A stretch of DNA of 64,000 nt from Arion vulgaris (GCA_020796225.1 CM036755.1:47500806-47564805), one strand, 5' to 3'; positions 11,901 through 20,754 are shown, numbered from the stretch's first letter. Translations and numbers: made by a program. Notes: generated by a model not told the origin, from the sequence alone.

Positions 11901-12872
11901 GAGAGTTGTATCAATCCTAACACATGCCAGTGAGAGTTGTATCAATCCTAACATATGCCAGTTAGAGTTGTATCAATCCTAACATATGCCAGTGAGAGTT
12001 GCATCAATCCTAACATGTGTCAGTGAAAGTTGTATCAATCCTAACATATGCCAGTGAGAGTTGTATCAATCCTAACACATGCCAGTAGAGTTGTATCAAT
12101 CCTAACATATGCCAGTGAGAGTTGTATCAATCCTAACACATGCCAGTGAGAGTTGTATCAATCCTAACATATGCCAGTGAGAGTTGTATCAATCCTAACA
12201 CATGCCAGTGAGAGTTGTATCAATCCTAACATATGCCAGTGAGAGTTGTATCAATCCTAACATATGCCAGTGAGAGTTGTATCAATCCTAACACATGCCA
12301 GTGAGAGTTGTATCAATCCTAACATCTGCCAGTGAGAGTTGTTGTATCAATCCTAACATATGCCAGTGAGAGTTGTATCAATCCTAACATATGTCAGTGA
12401 GAGTTGTATCAATCCTAACATATGTCAGCTAGAGTTGTATCAATCCTAACATATGCCAGTGAGAGTTGTTGTATTAATCCTAACATATGCCAGTGAGAGT
12501 TGTTGTATCAATCCTAACATATGTCATTGGAGTTGTATCAATCTAACATTTGCCAGCGGGGTTGTTGTATCAATCTTAACATATGCCAGTGAGAGTTGTA
12601 TTAATCCTAACATATGCCAGCCAGAGTTGTATCAATCCTAACATATGCCAGTGAGAGTTGTTGTATTAATCTTAACATATGTCAGCGAGAGTTGTATCAA
12701 TCCCAACATATGCCAGTGAGAGTTGTTGTATCAATCTAACATATGTCAGCGAGTTGTATCAATCCCAACATATGCCAGCGAGGTTGTTGTATCAATCTTA
12801 ACATATGCCAGCGAGTTGTATCAATCCTAACATATGCCAGCGGAGTTGTATCAATCCTAACATATGCCAGCA
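5998..12872 (+). repeat. 31-bp satellite, about 215 units
   Basis: Unit CCAGTGAGAGTTGTATCAAT plus CCTAACATATG, with 34-bp variants carrying an extra GTT. Units at 5998-7130 and 8930-12860 are well preserved. Units at about 7130-8930 and near 12,500-12,870 contain many single-base deletions. A variant with CATGTGTCAGTGAAAG recurs every 380-440 bp from about 9.5 kb to 12.0 kb, which indicates higher-order structure. The last unit reads in frame into LINE-c (see 12873). Short ORFs on both strands are by-products. Confidence 0.95.
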
Positions 12873-13340
12873 CGAGTTGGAAAATGACTAAAGATATAGA
12901 GAGCAAGTTGAATGCATTTGAAAATAGATGTCTGAAAAATAATGAATATAAAATAGGACGAATTCAGGAGAAGTGATTAAATCAGAGAAATATCTGGTCA
13001 ACTACTAGTAAAAACTGTTATAAGAAGGAGAAGATGGATATATGTTGGACACACCTTGTGAAGAAATATCTGGTCAACTACTAGTAAAAACTGTTATAAG
13101 AAAGAGAAGATGGATATATGTTGGACACACATTGTGAAGAAATGATCAAAGAATAGCAATGGAGGCATTGAAGTGGGATGCAAAGGTTTCAAGAAAAGAG
13201 GACACCCTAGACCCCAGGAGACCCTGAAACTATCTTTGCTGAGAGAGACAAGAAATATCGGTCTCAATTTCATGGAATAGATTGAGCAGGTTGCCAGGAT
13301 AGAGCGGTAGGGAGAAATTATTTACAGGCCCTATGTAACG
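12815..13340 (+). mobile_element. LINE-c reverse transcriptase C-terminal region
   Basis: The final satellite unit encodes TYAS-x-SW, which continues KMTKDIESKLNAFENRCLK, the standard RT tail block (Y-G-S-E-S-W-x-M-T in relatives). With frameshifts it then reads SGQ-like residues, RRWIYVGHT, IAMEALKWDAKG, RGHPR-like, LLRETRNIGLNFM and REIIYRPYVTYN near 13320-13350. A 76-bp segment is duplicated in tandem (12987-13062, 13063-13138). Stops show it is inactive. The same family occurs at 27690-28070 (minus) and at the right edge of the window. Confidence 0.8.
12987..13138 (+). repeat. 76-bp tandem duplication inside LINE-c
   Basis: Two adjacent copies start GAAATATCTGGTCAACTACT and end at TTGGACACAC plus about 10 bases. 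The minus-strand LINE-c copy at 27896-28045 carries the equivalent duplication with the same junction, so the duplication predates the dispersal of both copies. Confidence 0.9.
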
Positions 13341-13374
13341 TATAACAGTACGAGATGAATTATTATTACACTCT

Positions 13375-13793
13375 GTTGCAGCAGTTTCAGGTGAAATGGG
13401 CAGACAACGTTGCGCTAATGCCTAACAAAGACAAACGTATCTCAAAACAGCTGATATATGGCAAACTTGATAGCGGCAAACGACTGGTTGGTGGAAAGAA
13501 AAATCGCTTAAATCACTCTTAAAGTGTCTCTAACATGCTTCGATATAAACACCACGTGCTGGAAGTTCCTTGCAAAGATTGTAAAATATGGTTTCAACGA
13601 AACAAGAGGAACTCACGTAGCTGCGAATCTTTGTACTGCTTAGGCCCAGAAAAAAAACGAGTTGTGTGAAGAAAAAGAAAGCATAACACTCAAATGTCTA
13701 ACTTTGATCATGTATGCCCCACCTGGGATAAGAGATTACGTTTCAGAATTGGGTTCTACGATCATCTCTCCACACATCATGGAAATACAACAG
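13375..13793 (+). mobile_element. LINE-k C-terminus with zinc-finger tail
   Basis: Reads QFQVKWADNVALMP (family pattern W-x-G-H-V-x-R-M-P, with G-H changed to D-N), SKQLIYGKLDSGKRLVGG, then after frameshifts VAANLCTA. It ends in a C2H2-like zinc finger CPTW-x-KRLRFRIGFYDHL-STHH, in which the second Cys is replaced by Trp. This is a widespread LINE pol C-terminus. Degenerate, with several frame changes. The minus-strand copy at 33838 keeps the V-G-H-V-A-R-M-P motif intact. Confidence 0.8.
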
Positions 13794-13879
13794 CACTCGT
13801 CTGAGGTTGTTGTCATCATCGCTTTACGATAGACGCTATTATTATTATTATATTTTTACTTTGAACACAAAGAAATATG

Positions 13880-14105
13880 ATAAAAAGTATAGAATCGAGC
13901 AATTAATGTGCTTCGAGCATATAATGCCAAGAGGAAGTTTAGAACATTTAGTAATGCGTAAAATACTGGTAAGGAGACATTGTGGAGGACAGATGGAGAA
14001 GAGGTTGGATGGTCTGATATCGTGGTTCGACATAGATCGACGTCAGAACTTATTGACTGCACTAGGGAGAGTGAAGAGAATAAGGAGGTTTTTTTTAGAA
14101 TCCTA
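13880..14105 (+). mobile_element. LINE-a C-terminal fragment, third copy
   Basis: CFEHIMPRGSLEHLVMRK corresponds to the FFGHVMRREGLEHIV block of LINE-a, followed by GQMEKRLDGLISWF and, in another frame, TSELIDCTRESEENK. Both frames are open in part, which marks a frameshift near 14030. Confidence 0.7.
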
Positions 14106-14159
14106 GGGGAAGCGTCTGAGCCAATAAATATGATCAATAAACAGATAGTGAACAAATGG

Positions 14160-14545
14160 GAACCCGAGTGGTTACCGGGACTCAAATTGGGCTGTAAGGA
14201 ATAGAATCACTTTTACCTGCCTCGCATGTCGTAAGAGGCGACAAATGAGGTCTGGCCGTGGGGCTGGCTACTCCACCCCGTAAAAAACACTAGATGGCTA
14301 CAGAAACTACGACCAGGGAAATTCATAGCTTGCCATCCAAGGAAGAAGAAGGATCCCACAAGGAAGGACTCATGAAGCGAGCTGGTAAAATTCGAATGGA
14401 ACACCTGGAGACGGGAGTTGGAGACGAAATGCAAGAAAATGGGAAGCAAATTTAGAGATCTGGAAATTATGACCTTGGATAGGCAGGCTTGGAAGGCCTT
14501 GGCTGTGAACCTGTGCTTCCCTAGGGGCGAAGAAGAAGAACAAGA
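14160..14545 (+). mobile_element. SINE-3: SINE-1-type head plus LINE 3' end
   Basis: The head is CCCGAGTGGTTACCGGGA, then TGTCGTAAGAGGCGAC, as in SINE-1. The middle differs (GGGGCTGGCTACTCCACC, AAAACACTAGATGGCTACAG, a CCAAGGAAGAAGAAGG stop). The 3' part encodes SKFRDLEIMTLDRQAWKALA and VNLCFPRGEEEE, which looks like the C-terminus of a LINE followed by the (GAA)n tail. The same head/middle/3' combination occurs at 57011-57310, so it is one composite element. Confidence 0.75.
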
Positions 14546-14950
14546 AACATGGGCTCTGACAAAAGAACAAGAAAGGAAAATTACCACATGCGAAATGAGA
14601 TGCTTGAGGAAAGCAGTAAATAAAACAAGAAGAGACCATATAAGAAATGAGGAAATTAGAAGAACATTCGGAACAACACCTGCTTTTAGATTCATTGAAA
14701 AACAGAGACTCAAATGGTTTGGCCACTTGGTCAGAATGAACCTGAATACACCAGTTGCAAGAGCGTACAACCTGAAAATAGAATCATCAAGAGGAAGGGC
14801 AGACCAAGAAAAGATGGATTGATGGAGTTACAGACATCTTAAAACTCCACAATACCACAGCATATCAAGCGACAGAACGTGCACTATCTCGAAACCGATC
14901 ATCAGTTAAACCTGCTACGCCTAACGGCAAAAAGCAGAGAAGTACAAAAG
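14546..14950 (+). mobile_element. LINE-d reverse transcriptase C-terminal fragment
   Basis: A 92-residue open stretch: TWALTKEQERKITTCEMRCL, RKAVNKTRRDHIRNEEIRR, EKQRLKWFGHLVRMN, PVARAYNLKI, then a broken R-G-R-A-D-Q-x-K-M-D-G-V continuing to about 14,950. The order W-T-x-T-K, C-E-M-R-C-L-R and L-K-W-F-G-H-L-V-R-M is diagnostic of a LINE pol tail. Closely related to 60242-60712. Confidence 0.85.
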
Positions 14951-15423
14951 AAAAAGAAAACAAGTGGGAGAGAGTTGGGGAGAGAAATGATCGCCATCGC
15001 CTGCGGGAATGGAAATTGATTTATTGATTCATTGCTTAATCAATTAGATACTTATGTTTCGTTTTGTTTAAATTGTTTTTATTTATAGCAGTTTTGAAAA
15101 GGGTATTGCTTCTTCCATCAAAGTGCTACAAAAACAGACAGCGATTGGATGACCCTGTTCTTTGAGAAGTTCAAGTTCAATATCATGGCTCTTCTGTTGA
15201 AACGGTTGCCTACTTGACGTCAAGCAATTTAAATTGTTTGTTTCCTGATAACCCATTAGAAATAATGTGTGTGTCTGTGAGCGGTAAAACTTCTGAAGTA
15301 ATTTGTTATCCCAGAGTTCGTTGCTAAGCAACAGGTTAGATAAATAAAGTTGACAGAGCTGGTGCTAAAACTTAGCAGATACTTGCATTAGAATATTGTT
15401 GACAATTTTGGTGAAATATTACT
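14951..15423. other. Unassigned, no gene seen
   Basis: AT-rich sequence without recognisable protein or repeat similarity inside the window. An 82-codon minus ORF at 15083-15331 has no recognisable motif. Confidence 0.5.
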
Positions 15424-15431
15424 AGCTAGAC

Positions 15432-15818
15432 CATAGATTCCCAAACTTTTCGGCCCACGCCCACTTTGCATAACATAGACTTTGTAGCGAACCCATCCAC
15501 ATTATAACAGTTTGCCAATCCCCTCCCAGACATATACATGCTCTATTTCTCTTTGACATAGAAAATTGATATATATTTATGTAATACATAGTCAATTTTT
15601 AAATGATTATATGCATGAAATAGAAAATTGATGAAAAAATGGATCATGTAAGATGGGCATAAGATGAATTAATATGCAGAATTAAATTTTTGAATGATTA
15701 TTCAATCGTAAAAACCATGAAAAAACTCCCCCAAATGCTTCTGAACCTACTATCGCCTCCCTAGAAGGCTTCAGCGCCCACTGGGATGGGGCGGTACCGC
15801 CCACTTTGGGAAATGCTG
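15432..15818. mobile_element. hAT-like MITE, 387 bp with 8-bp TSD
   Basis: Ends are CATAGATTCCCAAAC at left and, on the opposite strand, CAGCATTTCCCAAAG at right: CA...TG termini with an imperfect inverted repeat. The flanks carry a perfect 8-bp direct repeat AGCTAGAC (15424-15431 and 15819-15826), the TSD size of hAT elements. No coding sequence. Internal sequence is rich in GCCCACTTTG-like motifs near both ends. Confidence 0.75.
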
Positions 15819-15837
15819 AGCTAGACTATAGGACAGT

Positions 15838-15960
15838 GATGTTCAACGTTTGTATATATCGATGCGCATCTGACTGATTGTTGTGGAGGCGCGGGCGCCA
15901 TGTGACAATTGCAATACTATTACCATTGATAATAGTAATAATAATAATACAATATTAATA
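15838..15960. other. Single-copy relative of the 29-bp array
   Basis: TTCAACGTTTGTATATATCG, then ATGCGCATCTGACTGA, then GGGCGCCATGTGACAATT and an (AAT)n tract. The 29-bp array at 20755-21810 has the same left context (CCAACGTTTTTTATATAC), the same GCGCATCTGACTGA core and a similar right context (GGGCACCATGGGTCAG, then AATAATAAT). Confidence 0.7.
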
Positions 15961-15974
15961 GTAACATTAATACT

Positions 15975-16050
15975 AATGACAAATGACGAATGTTGAAGTG
16001 TTGAATGAGGTCAAGACACAGAGACAGTTTATCACCAATATATAAAAGAA
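15975..16050 (+). mobile_element. LINE-a short fragment
   Basis: TNVEVLNEVKTQRQFITN matches the E-V-L-N-E-x-K-T-Q-R-K block at 456-500. It ends abruptly at AAAGAAG and is joined to LINE-h. Confidence 0.65.
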
Positions 16051-16055
16051 GCATC

Positions 16056-16215
16056 AGAGGGGGCTGCAATGGACCGGAATGACATTCTTAACGCACTGAG
16101 AGAGTTCTTTCGAACAGAAGAGTTTCAGGACCACGAGTCCCACTCTCTGATCAGATTGAGAGAGATGGATGTCAATATTGGTGCAACCTGTAAAGAACGA
16201 ATCGAACAAAAATCG
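16056..16215 (+). mobile_element. LINE-h 3' coding fragment
   Basis: MDRNDILNALREFFRTEEFQ, HESHSLIRLREMDVNIGATC and KERIEQK: the spacer between the RNase H domain and the C-terminal CPxC finger of LINE-h. The frame is open, then runs into unrelated SINE-7 sequence at about 16216, so the 78-codon ORF at 16069-16305 is chimeric. Confidence 0.8.
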
Positions 16216-16358
16216 AAAATGGTGGCATATCCTTTACATGATGTAGCCATCAACCACAGTAAGCGATTCATTGATTTTTCTAGGCACCACTTATACATTC
16301 AGTAGTTTGCCATTGTTTTATGCACGGTGAGGGCTATTTTTACTATTCGTGAACGATC
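16216..16358 (-). mobile_element. SINE-7 copy 1, 3' part (minus)
   Basis: Shares CATATCCTTTACA, CATTGATTTTTCTAGGCACC, ACTTATACATTCAGTAGTTT and a GGTGAGGGCTATTTTTAC stretch with 57906-58060. The element is interrupted by SINE-1 at 16359 and resumes at about 16542. Confidence 0.75.
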
Positions 16359-16541
16359 GAGTGGTTACCGGGGTCCAAATTTGGGGTGTAAAGAATAGAA
16401 CCACTGTTACCTTTCACGCATGTCATTAGAAGCTACTAAGGTGGTTTGGCTGAAATCGGATGCACGTGTCTTAAACGTGTAGAAGTTTATGATTAAAATT
16501 TGTCGTAAAGAACGAACGTGAAGAAGAAGAAGAAGAGACCG
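16359..16541 (+). mobile_element. SINE-1 copy 2, internally deleted
   Basis: Starts GAGTGGTTACCGGGGTCC and keeps the head and the AAATCGGATGCACGTGTC segment. After GTGTAGAAGTTTATG it jumps straight to ATTAAAATTTGTCGTAAAG and GAACGAACGTGAAGAAG, losing about 60 bp. Inserted in SINE-7. TCGTGAA on both sides (about 16342 and 16545) is a possible short TSD. Confidence 0.8.
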
Positions 16542-16790
16542 ATCGTGAAAATAAAAAGGAACTAATTTGCTTCCAAATCTGCCGACCGCGGAGTTTGAAT
16601 TAGGTACTCTTGGGTTATGATCGAGCACACTACCGTTTAAGCTGCAGACGCTTACGTACAGGGAAAAACAGGGCAAGATCGAGCACACTACCGTTTAAGC
16701 TGCAGACACTTACATACAGGGGAAAACAGGGCAAGATCGAGCACACTACCGTTTAGCTGCAGACACTTACATACAGGGAAAACAGGGCAA
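16542..16790 (-). mobile_element. SINE-7 copy 1, tRNA-like end, tripled
   Basis: Read on the minus strand it begins with a tRNA-like head: TAAACGGTAGTGTGCTCGAT as the 5' half, then TTCAAACTCCGCGG as a B-box-like part. On plus, the 5'-half segment (GATCGAGCACACTACCGTTT plus AAGCTGCAGACRCTTAC and CAGGGAAAACAGGGCAA) occurs three times at 58-bp spacing (16619, 16677, 16735). The B-box half is present once. The copy at 57906-58152 has a single head. Confidence 0.75.
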
Positions 16791-16869
16791 GGCAAAACAG
16801 TTCAGGGAAGGAAAAACATAATGGCGAAAAAAGTGAGGTAAAGAAAATTATCATGTTTAGTTATGGAAC

Positions 16870-17765
16870 AATAAAATCAGAGAAATCACCTTCATTTTCG
16901 TGCCTTGGCATGCAGGAGTTGGGTGTAATGAAGGAGCTACTAGATTGGTTGACGTGGCTACGATATCAGACGGAGATGCAATGGACCGAAATGACATTTT
17001 TAACTCATTGAGAGTCTTTCCGAAGAGAGGAGTTTCAGGGTTGTGAATCCCAGTCGCTGACCAAATTGAGAGTCTTTCCGAAGAGAGGAGTTTCAGGGTT
17101 GTGAATCCCAGTCGTTGACCAGATTGAGAGTCTTTCCAAAGAGAGGAGTTTCAGGGTTGTGAATCCGAGTCGCTGACCAGATTGAGAGTCTTTCCGAAGA
17201 GAGGAGTTTCAGGTTGTGAATCCCAGTCGCTGACCAGATTGAGAGTCTTTCCGAAGAGAGGAGTTTCAGGTTGTGAATCCCAGTCGTTGACCAAATTGAG
17301 AGTCTTTCCAAAGAGAGGAGTTTCAGGGTTGTGAATCCCAGTCGCTGACCAGATTGAGAGTCTTTCCGAAGAGAGGAGTTTCAGGTTGTGAATCCCAGTC
17401 GCTGACCAGATTGAGAGTCTTTCCGAAGAGAGGAGTTTCAGGTTGTGAATCCCAGTCGCTGACCAGATTGAGAGTCTTTCCGAAGAGAGGAGTTTCAGGG
17501 TTGTGAATCCCAGTCGTTGACCAGATTGAGAGTCTTTCCGAAGAGAGGAGTTTCGGGTTGTGAATCCCAGTCGTTGACCAGATTGAGAGATGGGGGTGGG
17601 TACAGCCAGAAAAGAACGACATACTAAATATGCAAAGAGATTGATTAATCAACATCGAACTGGCGTGTTCGACTCCTGGACGCTGCTGGATTTGTTGAAG
17701 CGGAGATCGGAGCACCTATGGACATGTCCGGAGTGTTATGATGATAGTCCTCATATAAGTGATAA
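16870..17765 (+). mobile_element. LINE-h RNase H end with internal array
   Basis: HFHFRALACRSW-type codons give FIFVPWHAGVGCNEGATRL, the end of an RNase H domain (H-A-G-V, N-E-x-A in relatives), then MDRNDIFNSLR. After the array it resumes REMGVGTARKERH-like residues, KYAKRLINQHRTGVFDSWT, LLDLLKRRSEHLWTCPECYD, ending D-N-stop at 17767. WTCPECYDD is a C-P-x-C motif typical of this family's C-terminus. The array occupies the L-R-E-S-F-R...L-R-E part. Confidence 0.85.
17005..17590 (+). repeat. 57/58-bp array inside LINE-h coding sequence
   Basis: About ten units beginning GATTGAGAGTCTTTCCGAAG, then AGAGGAGTTTCAGG and TTGTGAATCCCAGTCGCTGA. A difference of one G in a G-run makes units 57 or 58 bp long, so the reading frame shifts along the array. 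The non-expanded equivalent, a single unit, is present in the minus copy at 28470-28545. Confidence 0.9.
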
Positions 17766-17858
17766 TTGATAACAATAAAATCCGGATTTAAAACTATCTT
17801 GTATCGTTTTGTATCCTTATTTTAAGAATTTAAGTGCATTAAAGCAAGCTAAAACTTT

Positions 17859-17869
17859 AGAGCACTTAT
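17859..17869. repeat. TSD of SINE-4 copy 2
   Basis: AGAGCACTTAT here and at 18072-18082. Confidence 0.85.
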
Positions 17870-18071
17870 TTTTTTCGATTCAGAAGCACTTGAGCTTTTT
17901 TAGCTCTTCGGCTCGGTGCCATGGACATCGTAACCGTTCGGTTCGGTGCCACGAACACCGTGAACCTGGAGAACCTGTGGCTTTTCTGCCAGCCCGCGGA
18001 ATTGAACCCGCACTCACAGAGGGCTAGTCACCGTAGTCCAACGCGCTACGAACACGCTGGGCATGCGGGTC
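17870..18071 (-). mobile_element. SINE-4 copy 2 (minus) with 11-bp TSD
   Basis: The best preserved member. On plus it reads AGAAGCACTTGAGCTTTTT, GCTCGGTGCCATGGACATC, TTCGGTGCCACGAACACCG, and ends with the antisense of the tRNA-like head including GGAATTGAACCCGC (B box GGTTCAATTCC on minus) and ACGCGCTACGAACACGCTGG (A-box region on minus). The acceptor-like ends GCCCGC and GCGGGC can pair. Confidence 0.9.
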
Positions 18072-18210
18072 AGAGCACTTATAGACTAATTGGTTCGATG
18101 TGCAGTGATGATGTTCTGAAGGGTAAACTAAACCTTTCACTCCGTAACTGTTGTTACCTCAGAATGTAATTATTTTGCAATGTATGATGAATTTAATAAA
18201 GCAGTGGAAG

Positions 18211-19507
18211 TGTAACAGTTTCACTGTTATCCTAATTAGGGGATACAGTCGGGTCAACCGACCCTTATTTTGCACGGGCGACCTTGAATACTATTAGTAT
18301 TAAATTGTTTACCAGTCCAGTTGCTGACCAGTAGGGAGTTAAATTCATGAAAAGGGTTCTAACCCGAGATAGGCGAGGACTCACATAAAAATCGAGGATC
18401 TCGAACCAGAGAAGGGACAATTGGGAGCTTTTGGTTTGAGAAGAAGGAGAGTTACAACTTGAGAAGTGAGGAGGTCGGACGGATACATTGAAGTACAAGA
18501 GAAATACCGTCGAGTTAGTGAGGCTTTCAGAGGAATATTCTGTTATTTGGGAGTTGAGAAGTTTACATTTGAGCAGCAGACAAAGACAGACTGACTGGAG
18601 AAGTTGAGTAGAACGGATCATAATAATGTTTAAGTAGCAAGTAGATACTACTTTGATTTTTGAGAGAGAGAAACTAGAATACCTTTAACAGTGATTTTAA
18701 ATTGATTGGAACTGCTAAGAGCAACACTTAAAGTCAAAGAGAGATAGAGCGGTGAACTAACATGAAGTTGTTAACTAGTACACATCAATAAACAGCCATT
18801 TACCAGAGAAGAACAGCGAGGTTTTATATATGTACTGTGAACCAAGACGACGAGATGCCGACCAGATAACTGACGCCTAGATGAACCGATGCCAGACTAA
18901 CCGATGACCAGTGCCTGACGACCAGAGGACTGATGCCTGAAGACTATAGAAGCAGATGAGTAAGCGACCCGCTGACTGTGAAGACTAGCTTTCCGCAACC
19001 AAAGACGAGACCAGTAAAGTGCCAGAAGCATCCTATTTTCCCTGAGATTGAAGGGAATTGTAAACGACCATAGTATCTCGAACATCAACGCCAGGTAATG
19101 AACTGTTATAAGTTAATGAACTATTTTACAGTATGGACTGAATTCCTAAAAGGGACATCGGCGAAAAACTAACTTTATTAATATAGACCAGCGAGCACAG
19201 AAGATAAGACATAATATTTCAGAAGGATTCAGGTAATTTGATAGTGCAAGTGTTGTTATTCACTCTCCAAGACAGAGAGAGATTGATATTACAAGTGGTT
19301 AAATATACTTATGAATTTTCTAATCAGTTATCTGTTGTAATTCCTTATACCTGTGATCATAGTCTGTTACAAGCGGCATTTTGTTGTTGTTGTTATTCTC
19401 TCTCAAGACAGAGAGAGATTGATATTACAAGTGATTAAATATACTTATGAATTTTCTAATCAGTTATCTGTTGTAATTCTTTATACCTGTGATCATAGAC
19501 TGTTACA
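18211..19507. mobile_element. Candidate solo LTR, 1.3 kb
   Basis: Begins TGTAACAG and ends CTGTTACA, a perfect 8-bp TG...CA terminal inverted repeat, with no coding potential between. An AATAAA motif lies at about 18787. Flanking sequence on both sides resembles LINE-b (TTTAATAAAGCAGTGGAA at left, EEHICMLSN at right). Near the right end, about 136 bp are duplicated (about 19270 and 19406). The 5-bp flanks (GGAAG, GAGAC) do not match, so the LTR call is tentative; an unclassified repeat is the alternative. Confidence 0.4.
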
Positions 19508-19524
19508 GAGACAAAATTTGGGGC

Positions 19525-19714
19525 CTTGTACCAGCTGGTCTGCTACAGAAGAACATATATGTATGCTTTCGAATATAAGTGTTATAGAAGAGTCCTCCGT
19601 ATATCTTGAACAGAGAAGAGAACAAATAGTTCTATCCAGAAAGAACTCAAAATTGAAAGAAAACTGGCTGATGCTACAAATACGAAAGAGAAAATTGAGA
19701 TATTTTGGACATAT
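19525..19714 (+). mobile_element. LINE-b fragment (target of SINE-4)
   Basis: CTSWSATEEHICMLSNI, then (another frame) RRVLRIS-like residues, EQRREQIVLSRKNSK, NWLMLQIRKRKLRYFGHI: the standard LINE order ending in L-R-Y-F-G-H-I. The F-G-H-I sequence is cut by SINE-4, and the duplicated target continues FGHIKRHW at 19928-19955. Confidence 0.8.
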
Positions 19715-19927
19715 TTTTTAAAAAAATGTTTCGATCCAGAAGCACTTGAGCTTTCAGCTCTTCGGCTCGGTGCCATAGTCATCGTAACCCTTCGGTTCGG
19801 TGCCACGAACACCGTGAATCTGGGGAACCTGTGGCTTTTCTGCCAGTCCGCGGAATTGAACCCGCACACACCGAGGACTAGTCACCCGCAGTCCAACGCG
19901 CTACGAACACGCTGGAGCAGGGACAGC
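19715..19927 (-). mobile_element. SINE-4 copy 3 (minus) with 13-bp TSD
   Basis: Flanked by ATTTTGGACATAT at 19702-19714 and 19928-19940, the codons for the F-G-H-I motif of LINE-b. Internal sequence matches 17870-18071, with small differences such as CATAGTCATC for CATGGACATC. Confidence 0.9.
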
Positions 19928-20062
19928 ATTTTGGACATATAAAAAGACACTGGCTTTGCGTCATTTTAAAAAAATACATTGAACCTGTATATCAGCTCAG
20001 TATGTCGAATGGGTTAAGATAGACACTAAACACAAATTCCAGCATTTAAAAACATATATGTT

Positions 20063-20310
20063 CTTCTTTGCGTTCGTTCTTTACGCCCAATTTTAATCAT
20101 TCTTTGTGAAATGTTTGATCTTTGCCAAGAACTTGTATACGTTGCGCATTGGTTTGGTAGGCCCCTAAACGCATATACTTCTACACGTTTAGGACACATG
20201 CATCCGATTTCAACCAAACCTCCTTAGTCGGCTCTTACGACATGTGGGCAGGTAACAGTGGTTCTATTCTTTACACCCCAAATTTGGGCCCCGGTAACCA
20301 CTCGGGCGTC
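20063..20310 (-). mobile_element. SINE-1 copy 3 (minus), full length with TSD
   Basis: Complete element: on plus it starts with the antisense tail CTTCTTTGCGTTCGTTCTTT and ends GGGCCCCGGTAACCACTCGG. ACATATATGTT at 20052-20062 and 20311-20321 is a perfect 11-bp TSD. Confidence 0.9.
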
Positions 20311-20399
20311 ACATATATGTTAAATACAAGGACAACCTTCGAAGAAGTGCGAGAGGAATGTAGAGATTGGGGCAACATGAAGGCCTAGCACGCAATTAA

Positions 20400-20507
20400 G
20401 CAACTGATAGAAGATATTTCAAGGGATGATGATGTTGTTGTATATACCGAAGGGTCTGTGTATAATGGGGAGAAGTCAGGCTGGGATTTCTTGTCTAGAA
20501 CGCATGG
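20400..20507 (+). mobile_element. LINE-h RNase H domain, N-terminal fragment
   Basis: DDDVVVYTEGSVYNGEKSGW followed by DFLSRTHGSVIEDLQRI. This is the first strand of an RNase H domain, normally Y-T-D-G-S. The catalytic Asp is Glu here. It fuses directly into a 5'-truncated SINE-2 at 20508. Confidence 0.75.
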
Positions 20508-20735
20508 TAGCGTTATTGAAGACCTTCAACGCATTTCGTAAGAGGCGGCTAAGGTGGGGGCCTAGGAAAATTACCCTAGTAAATAAAAAGCGGCGCATAA
20601 ATGAGATGTGCTGGCCTACTTGTAGGCGCATAACAGGAACAACGTACAATCGTTCTTAGGCTCAGGCCACATACAGATCACAACGAGTGGTTAGCAAGTG
20701 GTTTATATGGAGCGTTCGAAGAAGAAGAAGAAGAT
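20508..20735 (+). mobile_element. SINE-2 copy, 5'-truncated
   Basis: Begins inside the head at ACGCATTTCGTAAGAGGCGG and continues TACCCTAGTAAATAAAAAGC, TACTTGTAGGCGCATAACAG, AATCGTTCTTAGGCTCAG and the tail GAGCGTTCGAAGAAGAAG. Confidence 0.85.
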
Positions 20736-20754
20736 TATACTCGAGACTAGTGTA

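Noticed and set aside
5998..12872. CRISPR-like regular repeats
   Set aside because: Units are contiguous with no unique spacers, and the setting is eukaryotic; it is a satellite.
14213..14770. 185-codon minus ORF
   Set aside because: It lies antisense to the clear LINE-d and SINE-3 coding signals on plus and contains no domain.
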